Source: Actinomycetospora sp. (GTDB taxonomy: Bacteria > Actinomycetota > Actinomycetes > Mycobacteriales > Pseudonocardiaceae). From it: a DNA stretch of 18,359 nucleotides. Numbering within the stretch: the stretch's first letter is position 1; each line of letters starts with the position of its first letter. The notes beneath the pieces are model-generated. The model was not told the DNA's origin. It worked only from the letters and a program-made list of their open reading frames with translations, and ran no database searches. Shown in pieces: positions 7,187 through 14,310 of the stretch. The stretch lies in the NCBI GenBank assembly GCA_025925615.1, contig JAICLN010000032.1, positions 1-18,359 of the forward strand, read 5' to 3'. Both the position numbers and the translations under genes were made by a program.

Positions 7187-7549
7187 TCAGTCCCCGGCCA
7201 CGTCGAGTCTCGCCCGTACCACTTCCAGGCGGTCGGCCAGTTCGGTCTCGTTGATGACGTTGCGGGTGACGAGCGAGTGCGCGAGGGCGACGAGCTGATT
7301 CTCCGGGTAGGGGAGCGAGCTGTACACCTCGCGGGAGATCCGGTCCTCGTCCTCGCGTCGGGTGAGCACGGGGAGCGCCTCGCCCTCCTCGTCGAGTGCG
7401 TCGCACATCGCATCGAGGCTGGTCTTCCAGGGCGGCACCGGATTGGTGACGCGGTACTGCGCCGCCATCCGTTCCCAGATCTGTTCGTGCTCGACGATGT
7501 GCTCCAGCGTCCGCACCCGGACGGCGGCGATGTCGTGGTCGGTCGTCAT
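7187..7549 (-). CDS. Small nitrile hydratase / thiocyanate hydrolase activator protein (P15K-like)
   Basis: A 120-residue acidic, helical protein, third gene of the operon, 16 bases after the metal-subunit gene. The segment YPENQLVALAHSLVTRNVINETELADRL resembles the helical region shared by the hydratase beta N-terminal domain and its activators. In Thiobacillus thioparus, the activator P15K of thiocyanate hydrolase is encoded just downstream of the gamma-subunit gene. The size and position here agree with that. Such proteins help load cobalt and oxidise the active-site cysteines. The ATG at 7549 has only a weak upstream GGGAACGAG. Function is inferred mainly from context and general resemblance. 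Confidence 0.65.
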   Translation of the reverse strand: MTTDHDIAAVRVRTLEHIVEHEQIWERMAAQYRVTNPVPPWKTSLDAMCDALDEEGEALPVLTRREDEDRISREVYSSLPYPENQLVALAHSLVTRNVINETELADRLEVVRARLDVAGD

Positions 7550-7565
7550 GTCTCGTTCCCGTGGA

Positions 7566-8294
7566 CTAGTCGCTCGTGACCGGGCGGATCGCCGGATGCA
7601 AGGGGCGGACGGCGTCCGAGGTCACCCCCGGCTTCGGCAACGCGACTCCGATGAGGCAGTCGCGGGTCACGATCTCCGCCAGCTGCTCCTCGCTCCACCC
7701 CTCGGTGCCGTCCGGCCGGACCGGAAGCACCATGAATCTGTGCTTCGAGTTGGAGTCCTCGACGCGGACCTCGACGTCCTCCGACAGATAGAGACCGAAC
7801 TCCGCGAGGACCTGGCGGGGCCAGCGCACGATGCGGCGACGGTAGTTCGGCGTCCGGTACCACTCCGGTGACATGCCTAGCATCGGCCGCGGATAGCACG
7901 AGCACAGGGTGCAGACGATCACGTGGTGCACCGTCGGGGTGTCCTCGAGCAGTTCGAACGCGGTGAAGTCGCTCGGGGTGCCGAAACCGGTCGGGTGTAG
8001 CCAGTCGACGCCCATCTCCCGCGAGGCGGCGATGGCGTCGTCGAGAGCCAACCGCCGGAATTCCGGGTCGAGCCACGCCTTGGCGACGAACCGCGACCCG
8101 GCGGCCGGCTCGAGCTGCTCCACGTGCTCGGTATAGCGCCGGTGATCCTCGGCGGTGAACAGGCCCTTCTCGATCGCGAGCTCCCGCAGGGCGATCTCCA
8201 GCACCTCGAAGTCGGTGACCTCCTCGACCATCGGTGCCGTCCCGGCGTGCTGGTGCGTGTCGTGTCCCGACGCACCCAGGTCCGTCTCCGCCAT
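7566..8294 (-). CDS. Cobalt-type metal-binding catalytic subunit: thiocyanate hydrolase gamma / nitrile hydratase alpha family
   Basis: A 242-residue protein carrying the metal-claw motif VCTLCSCYPRP, with Cys128, Cys131 and Cys133. Thr between the first two Cys marks the Co(III) rather than the Fe(III) class (CSLCSC). From memory, the modified claw cysteines of T. thioparus thiocyanate hydrolase gamma (243 residues) carry the numbers 131 and 133, so length and positions agree closely. That enzyme converts thiocyanate to carbonyl sulfide and ammonia. The downstream SPEWYRTPNYRRRIVRWPRQVLAEFG follows the family pattern. The ATG at 8294 has GAGGAGGGA about 9 bases upstream. A nitrile or other small substrate cannot be excluded. 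The N-terminus has a short His-containing stretch (HDTHQHAG). Confidence 0.85.
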   Translation of the reverse strand: MAETDLGASGHDTHQHAGTAPMVEEVTDFEVLEIALRELAIEKGLFTAEDHRRYTEHVEQLEPAAGSRFVAKAWLDPEFRRLALDDAIAASREMGVDWLHPTGFGTPSDFTAFELLEDTPTVHHVIVCTLCSCYPRPMLGMSPEWYRTPNYRRRIVRWPRQVLAEFGLYLSEDVEVRVEDSNSKHRFMVLPVRPDGTEGWSEEQLAEIVTRDCLIGVALPKPGVTSDAVRPLHPAIRPVTSD

Positions 8295-8335
8295 CCCCGT
8301 ACTCCCTCCTCGTCCCCCCGGCCGATGCCGACGGG

Positions 8336-9145
8336 TCAGACCGCCGGCTGCAGCCACCGCTCCGAGATCTCGGCCTGGAGCGTGTCGGTGGCGCATCCCG
8401 TGTACGCCTCCCACAGGTCGGCCATCCGGAAGCGCACGATGTAGAACCACTCCGCCTGCTGGTCTTCCCGGTCGAACGCCTCGTCCTCCGGTGCGAGGCT
8501 CTCGTAGGAGACCTTGGCAATCGTCCCGCTCGCGCCCCGCAGGTATTCCTGTGTGCGCGTATAGAAGATCGTCGGGAGCTCGCGCACGACGACCGCGTCG
8601 CCGACCGAGAACGAGGGCGCGCCCGCCGTGCCGGCGAAGCACTGCGGATCGCCCATGCCGATTGCATCGAGATGATGACGGTTCCGGGCGACCCCGTCGA
8701 TGTTCCCGGTCATGCGGGGCGCGGCGTCGATGGGACCGCCGGAACCCTCGGCGTAACGCTTCCGGACCTCACTCACCCGCTCGATCAGCTCGCCGAGCGT
8801 GATGTGTCGCTTGTCGACCAGGCAACGGGCGATCGCCCACAGCCAGCGGCCGTAGTAGGGCAGGCCGAGGTAGTTCGTCCGCCCGAGATCGACGTTGCCG
8901 ATCCTCCGGCGTTCCTCCGAGGTCCAGATGCCCCGCCATCCCAGGACCTCACAGGTGACGAACGTGTTGAGCTCCCACTCCTCTTCCTCCTTGTCCTCGA
9001 ACAAGGCGGGGGCGTCCGGCTCGCCGCCGACGTCGTGCGGTGTCTTCATGTAGGCCTGGAACGTGTCGTGGTCGAGCTGATCGGGATAGGTCCAGTCCTG
9101 GACGCGATGAAGGGCCACACGCAGCTGGCTCGAAAGATCGCCCAT
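8336..9145 (-). CDS. Fused beta+alpha-like subunit of a thiocyanate hydrolase / nitrile hydratase beta-family protein
   Basis: A 269-residue chain with two parts. Residues ~37-135 (HDVGGE, VTCEVLGWRGIWTSEERRR, LGLPYYGRW) correspond to the N-terminal helical domain of hydratase beta. Residues ~178-267 (FSVGDAVVVRELP, FYTRTQEYLRGASGTI, EWFYIVRFRMADLWEAY) are the SH3-like C-terminal domain. In T. thioparus these are separate proteins, beta (~157 residues) and alpha (~126). Here they form one open frame, with Met164 (MGDPQCF) at the place where an alpha subunit could once have started; no ribosome binding site precedes it. The start is uncertain: ATG at 9145 is used, while GTG at 9160 or 9169 and TTG at 9199 are in frame. 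The gene lies 41 bases upstream of the catalytic subunit. Confidence 0.8.
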   Translation of the reverse strand: MGDLSSQLRVALHRVQDWTYPDQLDHDTFQAYMKTPHDVGGEPDAPALFEDKEEEEWELNTFVTCEVLGWRGIWTSEERRRIGNVDLGRTNYLGLPYYGRWLWAIARCLVDKRHITLGELIERVSEVRKRYAEGSGGPIDAAPRMTGNIDGVARNRHHLDAIGMGDPQCFAGTAGAPSFSVGDAVVVRELPTIFYTRTQEYLRGASGTIAKVSYESLAPEDEAFDREDQQAEWFYIVRFRMADLWEAYTGCATDTLQAEISERWLQPAV

Positions 9146-9406
9146 GACCGAGTTGCCCACGACCGTCACCCCGCTGAGAAGACTATTGGGCTGGTTCAAT
9201 TGGGGTAGGTTAGCGCTGGCAAGGGGGCCCGGGAAGTGCTTGTTCGGGCGGCGGACCCGGACCTGACCTCAGTGCGGGTCCTGCGACGGCGACGGCGTCC
9301 GGCCCGGCCCCCCCGGCAGGCGACCCCCGACGTCGAACCGGGCTCCCGCGACGTGCGTCGAGGCCCTAGAGTTGAACCGGCAACCGGCAACGAGGGAAGG
9401 TTCGTC
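9146..9406. promoter_or_regulatory. Divergent intergenic region between the hydratase operon and the DoxX-like gene
   Basis: For the plus-strand gene, TAGAGT (9367-9372) is a TANNNT -10 hexamer, giving a leader of about 28 bases. For the minus-strand operon, TAGTCT near 9180 (minus strand) is a possible -10. No clear operator palindrome was found. Confidence 0.35.
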
Positions 9407-9934
9407 GTGAAGCTCCCGATCAAGGGCCGCCACATCCCGGGACGCCTCGCCACCGGGGCGTTCATCCTCAATTCGGGGATCGAGAAGTCCCGGGGCGACG
9501 AGCAGACCGCAGCGATGATCCACGGGATGGCCACCGGCACCTATCCGTTCCTCGGGAAGCTGACGGCACCCCAGTTCCTCAAGGCGCTGTCGACCACCGA
9601 GATCGTGCTCGGAGCCGCACTGCTGCTGCCCGTCGTGCCGACCGTGATCGCGGGCGCCGGCCTCGCGGCGTTCTCCGGTGGACTCCTCGGTCTCTACCTG
9701 CGGACGCCGGGCATGCGTCAGGAAGGCAGCCTCAAGCCGACCCAGCAGGGCACGGCGATCGCGAAGGACGTGTGGATGCTCGGCGTCGCGGGCGGCTTCA
9801 TCATCGACGAGATCTTCTCCTCGAAGACCCAGCCGCCCACGGAGACGATCACCCTGTACCGGGAGCCGGAGGACGACGAGGTGACCGACGATCCCGCCGC
9901 GCGGAGCCCGTTCGTGATCACCAGCGGGGCCTGA
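9407..9934 (+). CDS. DoxX-like small membrane protein
   Basis: A 175-residue protein. It has an N-terminal segment RLATGAFILNSGIEKSRGDE, typical of DoxX-like proteins, then two strongly hydrophobic segments (ALSTTEIVLGAALLLPVVPTVIAGAGLAAFSGGLLGLYL, described here as two segments near residues 60-100). Another hydrophobic stretch, DVWMLGVAGGFIIDEIF, follows. The C-terminal ~40 residues are acidic and soluble. The GTG at 9407 was chosen because GGGAAGG lies 6 bases upstream; the frame is open further upstream but encodes an Arg/Pro-rich sequence. DoxX-like proteins have varied or unknown roles, and no function is proposed. Confidence 0.75.
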   Translation: MKLPIKGRHIPGRLATGAFILNSGIEKSRGDEQTAAMIHGMATGTYPFLGKLTAPQFLKALSTTEIVLGAALLLPVVPTVIAGAGLAAFSGGLLGLYLRTPGMRQEGSLKPTQQGTAIAKDVWMLGVAGGFIIDEIFSSKTQPPTETITLYREPEDDEVTDDPAARSPFVITSGA

Positions 9935-9966
9935 CCCGCCACCGGGAAACCGGTTGGCCCGCTCAC

Positions 9967-9972
9967 TAGCGT
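9967..9972 (+). promoter_or_regulatory. -10 hexamer of the DUF4180 gene
   Basis: TAGCGT fits TANNNT and ends 7 bases before the ATG at 9980, the same spacing as in several other genes of this window. It suggests leaderless transcription, although GAGGG lies within the 7 bases. Confidence 0.4.
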
Positions 9973-9979
9973 CGAGGGC

Positions 9980-10327
9980 ATGACCAGCGCCGTGTTCGCC
10001 GTCCCACCGGACGGCGCCCCCATCGGCGACGAAGGCGCCGCCCTCGACGTCGTCGGGGACGCCTTCGGGGCCGAGGCCGAGATCGTCAGCATCCCGGTCG
10101 CGCGCCTGAGCCCGGAGTTCTTCCGGCTCAGCAGCGGGGTCGCGGGCGCCGTCGTGCAGAAGTTCGTGACCTACCGGCTCCGCCTAGTCGTCGTCGGGGA
10201 CCCGGCGCACCACGGGCCGACCAGCGGCCCCGTCGAGGACTGGATGCGGGAGGCGAACAGCGGCCGGCAGCTGTGGTTCGTCGCCGACGACGCCGAGCTG
10301 GCGCGCCGGTTGGACGCCGAGGGCTGA
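9980..10327 (+). CDS. DUF4180 domain-containing protein
   Basis: A 115-residue soluble alpha/beta protein. The order IVSIPVARLSPEFFRLSSGVAG, then VVQKFVTYRLRLVVVGD, then DWMREANSGRQLWFVAD, follows the DUF4180 pattern across nearly the whole length. The biochemical role of this family is not known to me. The ATG at 9980 follows a -10-like TAGCGT by 7 bases. The next gene starts 5 bases after its stop, so the two are probably co-transcribed. Confidence 0.8.
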   Translation: MTSAVFAVPPDGAPIGDEGAALDVVGDAFGAEAEIVSIPVARLSPEFFRLSSGVAGAVVQKFVTYRLRLVVVGDPAHHGPTSGPVEDWMREANSGRQLWFVADDAELARRLDAEG

Positions 10328-10332
10328 GCCCG

Positions 10333-10905
10333 TTGGCGAGTCCGCCGGTTCCTGCGAGTCTCGACGCCGTGCTCAACCCGTCGGCGCCCCCGGAGAAGGA
10401 ACGGCAGTACGCGAAGATCGAGCTGGAGCGGCGCTTCCTGCTCGCCCGCGTCCCCGGCGAGGCGGTGCGGCGCGCGCACCTGCACGACCGCTACGTCCGG
10501 GGCACCCGCCTGCGGCTGCGGCGTCAGGAGGGCGACGACGGGTCGGTGGTCTTCAAGCTCAGCCAGAAGGTCCCCCGTCCCGACGGGCGACCCGGTCTGA
10601 TCACGACGATGTACCTCGACGAGGCCGAGTACCGTGCGCTCGAGGGCCTGCCCGCCGACGCGCTGCGCAAGGTGCGCCTGAGCGTGCCGCCGTTCGCGGT
10701 GGACCTGTTCGCGGGGCCGCTGTCCGGGCTCGTGATCGGTGAGGTCGAGTTCTCCACCGAGGCGGAGCGCGACGCCTGGGCGCCGCCGCCCGACGCCGTC
10801 CTGCGGGAGATCACCGGGGACGGACGGCTGACGTGTGCGGCGCTCGCCGGCACGGACGCCGGGCGGATCGCCCACGCGCTCGCGGCCGCCGACGTCACGG
10901 CGTAG
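10333..10905 (+). CDS. CYTH-domain protein (triphosphate tunnel metalloenzyme family)
   Basis: A 190-residue protein if the TTG at 10333 is used. The CYTH domain begins with KIELERRFLL, a variant of the EIERKF signature, and continues with GTRLRLRRQEGDDGSVVFKL, in which alternating Arg/Lys line the triphosphate tunnel. It ends with GLVIGEVEFSTEAERDAW, carrying the acidic metal-binding strand. CYTH proteins of this type hydrolyse inorganic triphosphate or related substrates. The start is uncertain: TTG at 10333 lies 5 bases after the previous stop (coupling likely), and GTG at 10369 is the alternative. Both precede the domain. Confidence 0.8.
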   Translation: MASPPVPASLDAVLNPSAPPEKERQYAKIELERRFLLARVPGEAVRRAHLHDRYVRGTRLRLRRQEGDDGSVVFKLSQKVPRPDGRPGLITTMYLDEAEYRALEGLPADALRKVRLSVPPFAVDLFAGPLSGLVIGEVEFSTEAERDAWAPPPDAVLREITGDGRLTCAALAGTDAGRIAHALAAADVTA

Positions 10906-10934
10906 GCCGCCGGACACCGGGGAAGCCCCGCGCC

Positions 10935-11663
10935 ATGTCGGTCATGGAGAACGGCGACGTCCGCATCCACTACGAGGAGATGGGCGAGGGCTTCCCCGTC
11001 CTGACCTTCGCGCCCGGCGGGATGCGCTCGACGATCGAGGCGTGGTCCTACGCGCCCTGGGACGTGCCCGGCGCGGTCGCCGGGGATCACCGCGTGATCG
11101 TCATGGACCAGCGCAACGCCGGGGACTCGTTCGCCCCGGTGCACGCCGACGACGGCTGGGACTCCTACACGGCCGACCACCTCGCGCTGCTCGACCATCT
11201 CGGGATCGAGCGCTGCCACCTGCTCGGGATGTGCATCGGCGGCACCTTCATCGCGAACCTGCTCGCACACGCCCCGGACCGCGTGGCCTCGGCCGCCGTG
11301 CTCCAGCCGATCGGGCTCGACGGCAACCGGGACCTCTTCCGCGGTCGCTTCGACGAGTTCGCCGCCGAGGAGGCGCCGAAGCACCCCGAGGCGTCCGAGG
11401 CCGACTGGCACGGGCTGCGCGAGAACCTCTACGGCTCCGACAACACCCTCTGGAGCGTCCCCGACACCGCTGTCGCCGGGTTCGACGCGCCGTTGCTCGT
11501 GTTCGCCGGGGGTGACGAGCCGCACCCGGCGTCGGCCGCGGAGATGCTCGCCGACGTGGCGCCGCAGGCGACGCTGGTGGAGCGGTGGAAGGCCACGGAT
11601 CACAACGACGCCGCCCGGGAGAGCATCGCGAGCTTCCTCTCGGTGCACACGCCGTTGGGCTGA
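10935..11663 (+). CDS. Alpha/beta-fold hydrolase with a Cys nucleophile
   Basis: A 242-residue single-domain alpha/beta hydrolase. The oxyanion region is FAPGGM (25-30), strand and turn VMDQRNAGDS precede the nucleophile elbow GMCIGG with Cys100 in place of the usual Ser, the acid is probably Asp194 (GGDEPHP), and the base is His223 (ATDHND). Cys nucleophiles occur in dienelactone hydrolases and PHA synthases, so the protein could be active, but the substrate is unknown. The ATG at 10935 has GGGGAAG about 9 bases upstream; ATG at 10944 is an alternative. It follows the CYTH gene by 29 bases in the same direction. Confidence 0.82.
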   Translation: MSVMENGDVRIHYEEMGEGFPVLTFAPGGMRSTIEAWSYAPWDVPGAVAGDHRVIVMDQRNAGDSFAPVHADDGWDSYTADHLALLDHLGIERCHLLGMCIGGTFIANLLAHAPDRVASAAVLQPIGLDGNRDLFRGRFDEFAAEEAPKHPEASEADWHGLRENLYGSDNTLWSVPDTAVAGFDAPLLVFAGGDEPHPASAAEMLADVAPQATLVERWKATDHNDAARESIASFLSVHTPLG

Positions 11664-11735
11664 CCGGGGCGTCCGCTCGGCGGCCGGCCGTCACCTCGCG
11701 GAGTGAACCGCGAATCCATCTACGGAGTGTCGTCC

Positions 11736-11756
11736 TAAAGTCACTCGACGTGAGTG
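11736..11756 (+). promoter_or_regulatory. -10 hexamer and small palindrome before the 90-residue gene
   Basis: TAAAGT (11736-11741) is a TANNNT -10 hexamer ending 8 bases before GTG 11750. CACTC and GAGTG (11742-11746, 11752-11756) form a perfect 5-5-5 inverted repeat across the probable transcription start, a place where a repressor could act. Confidence 0.45.
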
Positions 11757-12022
11757 TCATGTCCGACGCGACCCGCATCCGGATGGTCGCGCGAACCACC
11801 ATCGTCGAGCTGGACGCGCTCATCGACGACGGGCTCTGGGGCGCGGGGGTCGACACCCTGATCGGCCACGCCGAGGCGCTCGCCGTCGCGCCGTTCGCGG
11901 GGCGAGGGCGGGATCCGTTCGGGCACCTGTGCGGGCTCCGCGACATCCTCTCGGAAACGGCGGGCCGGACGGCGCAGGGGCTGGTCGCGACGCTCGACGA
12001 CCTCATCGCCCGAACGGTCTAG
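11750..12022 (+). CDS. Small helical protein of unknown function
   Basis: A 90-residue protein (87 if the ATG at 11759 is used) with amphipathic helices such as TTIVELDALIDDGLWGAGVDTLI and LCGLRDILSETAGRTAQGLVATLDDLI, described from the sequence only. There is no signal peptide, membrane segment or Cys motif. I do not recognise the family. GTG 11750 is preferred because a -10-like TAAAGT lies 8 bases upstream and no Shine-Dalgarno precedes the ATG. Codon use resembles its neighbours, which supports real coding. Confidence 0.6.
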   Translation: MSVMSDATRIRMVARTTIVELDALIDDGLWGAGVDTLIGHAEALAVAPFAGRGRDPFGHLCGLRDILSETAGRTAQGLVATLDDLIARTV

Positions 12023-12070
12023 ATCACAGGAACCTGCGGGCGCGCGGGGAGGCGCGGCACACTCGCCGTC

Positions 12071-12622
12071 ATGACGACCGTGGACCCGTCCTTCGACGAC
12101 CTGCACTCCCGCGCGCACCGCGGCGGGGTCCGCACCGACGAGGCCCTGGCGCTGTTCGACTCGCTGCCCGCGGTGCGCCCCGAGGAGATGCTCGGCGAAT
12201 GGCGCGGTGACGAGTTCCCCACCGGCCACCCGATGGACGGGCTGCTCAGGGCGACCGGATGGGCGGGCAAGCGCTTCGACGACGTCGACCACGTCCACCC
12301 GTTGATGTTCTGGAACGCCGGCCGGACCGACACGTTCGCCGTCGACCCGATCCGCGTGCCCATGGGCCTCCCGATCCCGGCGGCCGTCCGCCGGCCCTGG
12401 CTGCACCGGGTGATCACCACGGGTCGCCTGCTGCTCGCGACGTCCCGCCACACGGCGCGGCTGCGCGCGACGGAGTACCGCGGCGTCTCCAGCGCCACGA
12501 TGATCTACGACGCCCGGCCCATCAACGACGTCTTCCGCCGGGTCTCGGAGACGACGCTCCTCGGGCTGATGGACCACCGCGGCGACACCGCGCCGTACTT
12601 CTTCGTGCTCCACCGGCCCTGA
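12071..12622 (+). CDS. GXWXG / DUF4334 domain protein
   Basis: A 183-residue protein. The GXWXG motif is at about 42-46 (GEWRG), followed by DEFPTGHPMDGLL. The C-terminal part (ATEYRGVSSATMIYDARPI, then a conserved LLGLMDHRGD segment near the end) matches the DUF4334 pattern. These two domains usually occur together in actinobacteria; the fold is thought to be lipocalin-like, but function is unestablished. The ATG at 12071 lacks a clear Shine-Dalgarno. CACACT, ending 7 bases upstream, is a weak -10. Its stop lies 9 bases from the end of the convergent AurF-type gene. Confidence 0.82.
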   Translation: MTTVDPSFDDLHSRAHRGGVRTDEALALFDSLPAVRPEEMLGEWRGDEFPTGHPMDGLLRATGWAGKRFDDVDHVHPLMFWNAGRTDTFAVDPIRVPMGLPIPAAVRRPWLHRVITTGRLLLATSRHTARLRATEYRGVSSATMIYDARPINDVFRRVSETTLLGLMDHRGDTAPYFFVLHRP

Positions 12623-12631
12623 CGGGACTCG

Positions 12632-13513
12632 TCAGCCCACCGCGCGCTGCCAGATGCGTTCCGAGGGGCTACCGACCATGTCGACGTCCGCGAGGAACGC
12701 GAGCACCTTCTCCACCATGAACCGCTTCGTCGCGCGGTGGTGCGGGTTCGCCAGCGCCGCCGCGCGGCCGACCCGGCCGGAGAGGCCGACGCTGCGGTAG
12801 ATCCGCGCCTGCCAGAGCGAGTTGACGACCTCGGTGCTCACCAACGCGGTCAGCCACCGCTCCTTCTCCAGCTGGGCCCGCGACAGCGTCGGGACGATGC
12901 GGGCCAGCTCCTCGCGGGCGAACCGCACGTGCCGGGCCTCCTCCACGACGTGCACCCGCGCGACCGAGCGGATCAGCGGGAGGATGCGCTCGTCGTGCAT
13001 CGACTCGCGCTGCAGCCGGTCGGTGGCCTCTTCCGCGACGAGGACGGACGCGAACATGCTCGCCCCGGCGCCGAGGTGCCCGTACCAGCCGCCGAGGCGG
13101 TGGAGCAGGCCGTGCGGGCGGTAGTCCGGGCACCCGAGGGCGTCGACGGCCTTGGCGAACATCACCGAGTGGCGGGTCTCGTCGCCGACCTCGGTGAGCG
13201 CGTACTGGGCGTGCGGGCGGCGCAGGTCGAGGTCGAACGCATGGCGCACGAGCATCTGCATGAGCAGGACCTCGAACCACAGCCCGACCGAGAGCAGGCT
13301 GGCCGCCTCGTGGCGCGCCAGCGTGCGCCGCGCGTCGTCGTCGAGGTCGTCCCAGAGGGCGGTGCCGTAGAGCGAGATCCGTTCCGGGCGGACGGCCCAG
13401 CCCTCGGGATCGACGGGGGCCGTCCAGTCCACCTCGAGCTCCGGGTCCAGCGTGTGGCGCGCGCTGGCCGTGAGCAGGCGGGCCGCGGAGTGGTCACGGT
13501 CGAGCGCTGTCAT
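12632..13513 (-). CDS. AurF-type diiron oxygenase
   Basis: A 293-residue helical protein with the ligand set of the AurF diiron family: E81 (WFEVLL), E112 and H115 (GDETRH), E161 or E162 (VAEEATD), H188, E192 and H195 (HVVEEARH). The spacings E-x2-H and H-x3-E-x2-H match AurF, a p-aminobenzoate N-oxygenase. Whether this protein oxidises an amine is unknown; many homologues lie outside biosynthetic clusters. The ATG at 13513 is used, as TACATT ends 7 bases upstream on the minus strand, implying a leaderless transcript. The gene is divergent from a TetR gene, which probably controls it. Confidence 0.85.
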   Translation of the reverse strand: MTALDRDHSAARLLTASARHTLDPELEVDWTAPVDPEGWAVRPERISLYGTALWDDLDDDARRTLARHEAASLLSVGLWFEVLLMQMLVRHAFDLDLRRPHAQYALTEVGDETRHSVMFAKAVDALGCPDYRPHGLLHRLGGWYGHLGAGASMFASVLVAEEATDRLQRESMHDERILPLIRSVARVHVVEEARHVRFAREELARIVPTLSRAQLEKERWLTALVSTEVVNSLWQARIYRSVGLSGRVGRAAALANPHHRATKRFMVEKVLAFLADVDMVGSPSERIWQRAVG

Positions 13514-13520
13514 GCGACGC

Positions 13521-13541
13521 AATGTACCCCGTACACAGTGT
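13521..13541. promoter_or_regulatory. Promoter of the AurF-type gene overlapped by a TetR-operator-like palindrome
   Basis: On the minus strand, TACATT (13521-13526) is the -10, 7 bases before the ATG. The perfect repeat TGTAC-CCC-GTACA (13523-13535) overlaps it, and ACAC-A-GTGT (13533-13541) overlaps that in turn. The placement is what a repressor made from the divergent tetR gene would need. Confidence 0.5.
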
Positions 13542-13589
13542 TACGCATAGTTGTCGCTACCGCCGGGTCGGGCGCACCCTGGTCCGACC

Positions 13590-14246
13590 ATGGACGGCAG
13601 GACACGACGGTGGGCGGGCCACCGCGAGGCCCGACGCCTCGAGCTGGTCGACGCCGCCGTGCTCGCCATCGAGGCGCACGGCCCGGAGGTCACCACCGAG
13701 CAGATCGCGGCCCAGGCCGGCGTCTCGCGCCCGGGGCTCTACCGGCACTTCGACGGCAAGGACGACCTGCAGGCCGCGATCGCCGCGCGGAGCGTCGAGC
13801 GGCTCGTGACCGAGCTGGAGCCGGTCTGGCGCCCGTCGGGCAAGCCTCACGAGATGCTCGAGCGGGCGATCGGCGCCCACCTGCGCTGGCTGTCCGCGCA
13901 CGAGAACGTCTACCACTACCTCAAGCGCAACTCCCTCCCGACGAGCGACTCGGTGGAGTCCGCGAGCACCAACGTCCGCGGCGTGGTCTCCGCGCACGTG
14001 GCGCAGATGCTCATCGACGGCTCGCTCGGCGCGGAGATCCCGGCGCCGACGGCGCACCCGCTGGCCTACGGCCTCGTCGGGATGGTCGACGCCGCGGCGG
14101 CGCACTGGCTCGACGAGCCGCACGGCGCCGACGTCGAGACCCTCGGGACGCAGCTGACCGAGGCGTGCTGGGCCGTCATCCGCGTGACCGTCGGCACCCG
14201 CGTCATGGACACGCTGACCCGGATGGGCGCCGAGACCGCGTCGTGA
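13590..14246 (+). CDS. TetR-family transcriptional regulator
   Basis: A 218-residue protein. The N-terminal TetR domain includes VTTEQIAAQAGVSRPGLYRHF, with the helix-turn-helix at about 35-55, and the following KDDLQAAIAARSVERL. The remaining ~150 residues form the ligand-binding and dimerisation helices (for example GMVDAAAAHWLDEP). The ATG at 13590 starts shortly before the DNA-binding domain; the frame is open upstream but reads as non-protein-like sequence. It is divergent from the AurF-type gene across 76 bases containing a palindrome, so it probably represses that gene and perhaps itself. The inducer is unknown. Confidence 0.88.
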   Translation: MDGRTRRWAGHREARRLELVDAAVLAIEAHGPEVTTEQIAAQAGVSRPGLYRHFDGKDDLQAAIAARSVERLVTELEPVWRPSGKPHEMLERAIGAHLRWLSAHENVYHYLKRNSLPTSDSVESASTNVRGVVSAHVAQMLIDGSLGAEIPAPTAHPLAYGLVGMVDAAAAHWLDEPHGADVETLGTQLTEACWAVIRVTVGTRVMDTLTRMGAETAS

Positions 14247-14247
14247 C

Positions 14248-14272
14248 CCCTGCCGGTCGGTCCCGACCAGGG
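14248..14272 (+). terminator. Possible terminator hairpin after the tetR gene
   Basis: GGTCGG-TC-CCGACC (14255-14268) forms a 6-bp stem, extended by CCCT/AGGG with a 3-base bulge. It starts 2 bases after the TGA stop. There is no U-tract. Confidence 0.35.
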
Positions 14273-14276
14273 CATC

Positions 14277-14289
14277 GCCCATGATGGGC
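14277..14289. promoter_or_regulatory. 6-1-6 palindrome upstream of the VOC gene
   Basis: GCCCAT-G-ATGGGC is a perfect inverted repeat, 22 bases before the VOC start. It could be an operator, but a 13-base palindrome may arise by chance. Confidence 0.25.
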
Positions 14290-14310
14290 CCGACCCGCGA
14301 GGAGGCCCCG

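Noticed and set aside
6752..7406. Minus-strand open frames in the region after tRNA-Thr
   Set aside because: The translations are Arg/Pro/Ser-rich without any domain, and they overlap the activator gene out of frame.
9190..9222. Half iron-box (TAGGTTAG) near 9206-9213 upstream of the hydratase operon
   Set aside because: Only the left half matches; the opposite arm is absent.
9226..9250. A half match to the repeat core (GGGAAGTGCTT) near 9229-9240
   Set aside because: Only about ten bases agree, there is no partner arm and no flanking hairpins, so it cannot be called a third copy.
6554..9300. Direct repeat of the tRNA 3' end as an attachment site
   Set aside because: I looked for the T-loop and acceptor sequence further along and found no second copy in the window.
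12737..14284. 515-codon plus-strand frame over the AurF and TetR genes
   Set aside because: It runs antisense to the oxygenase and out of frame with the TetR gene; both of those have clear family motifs.
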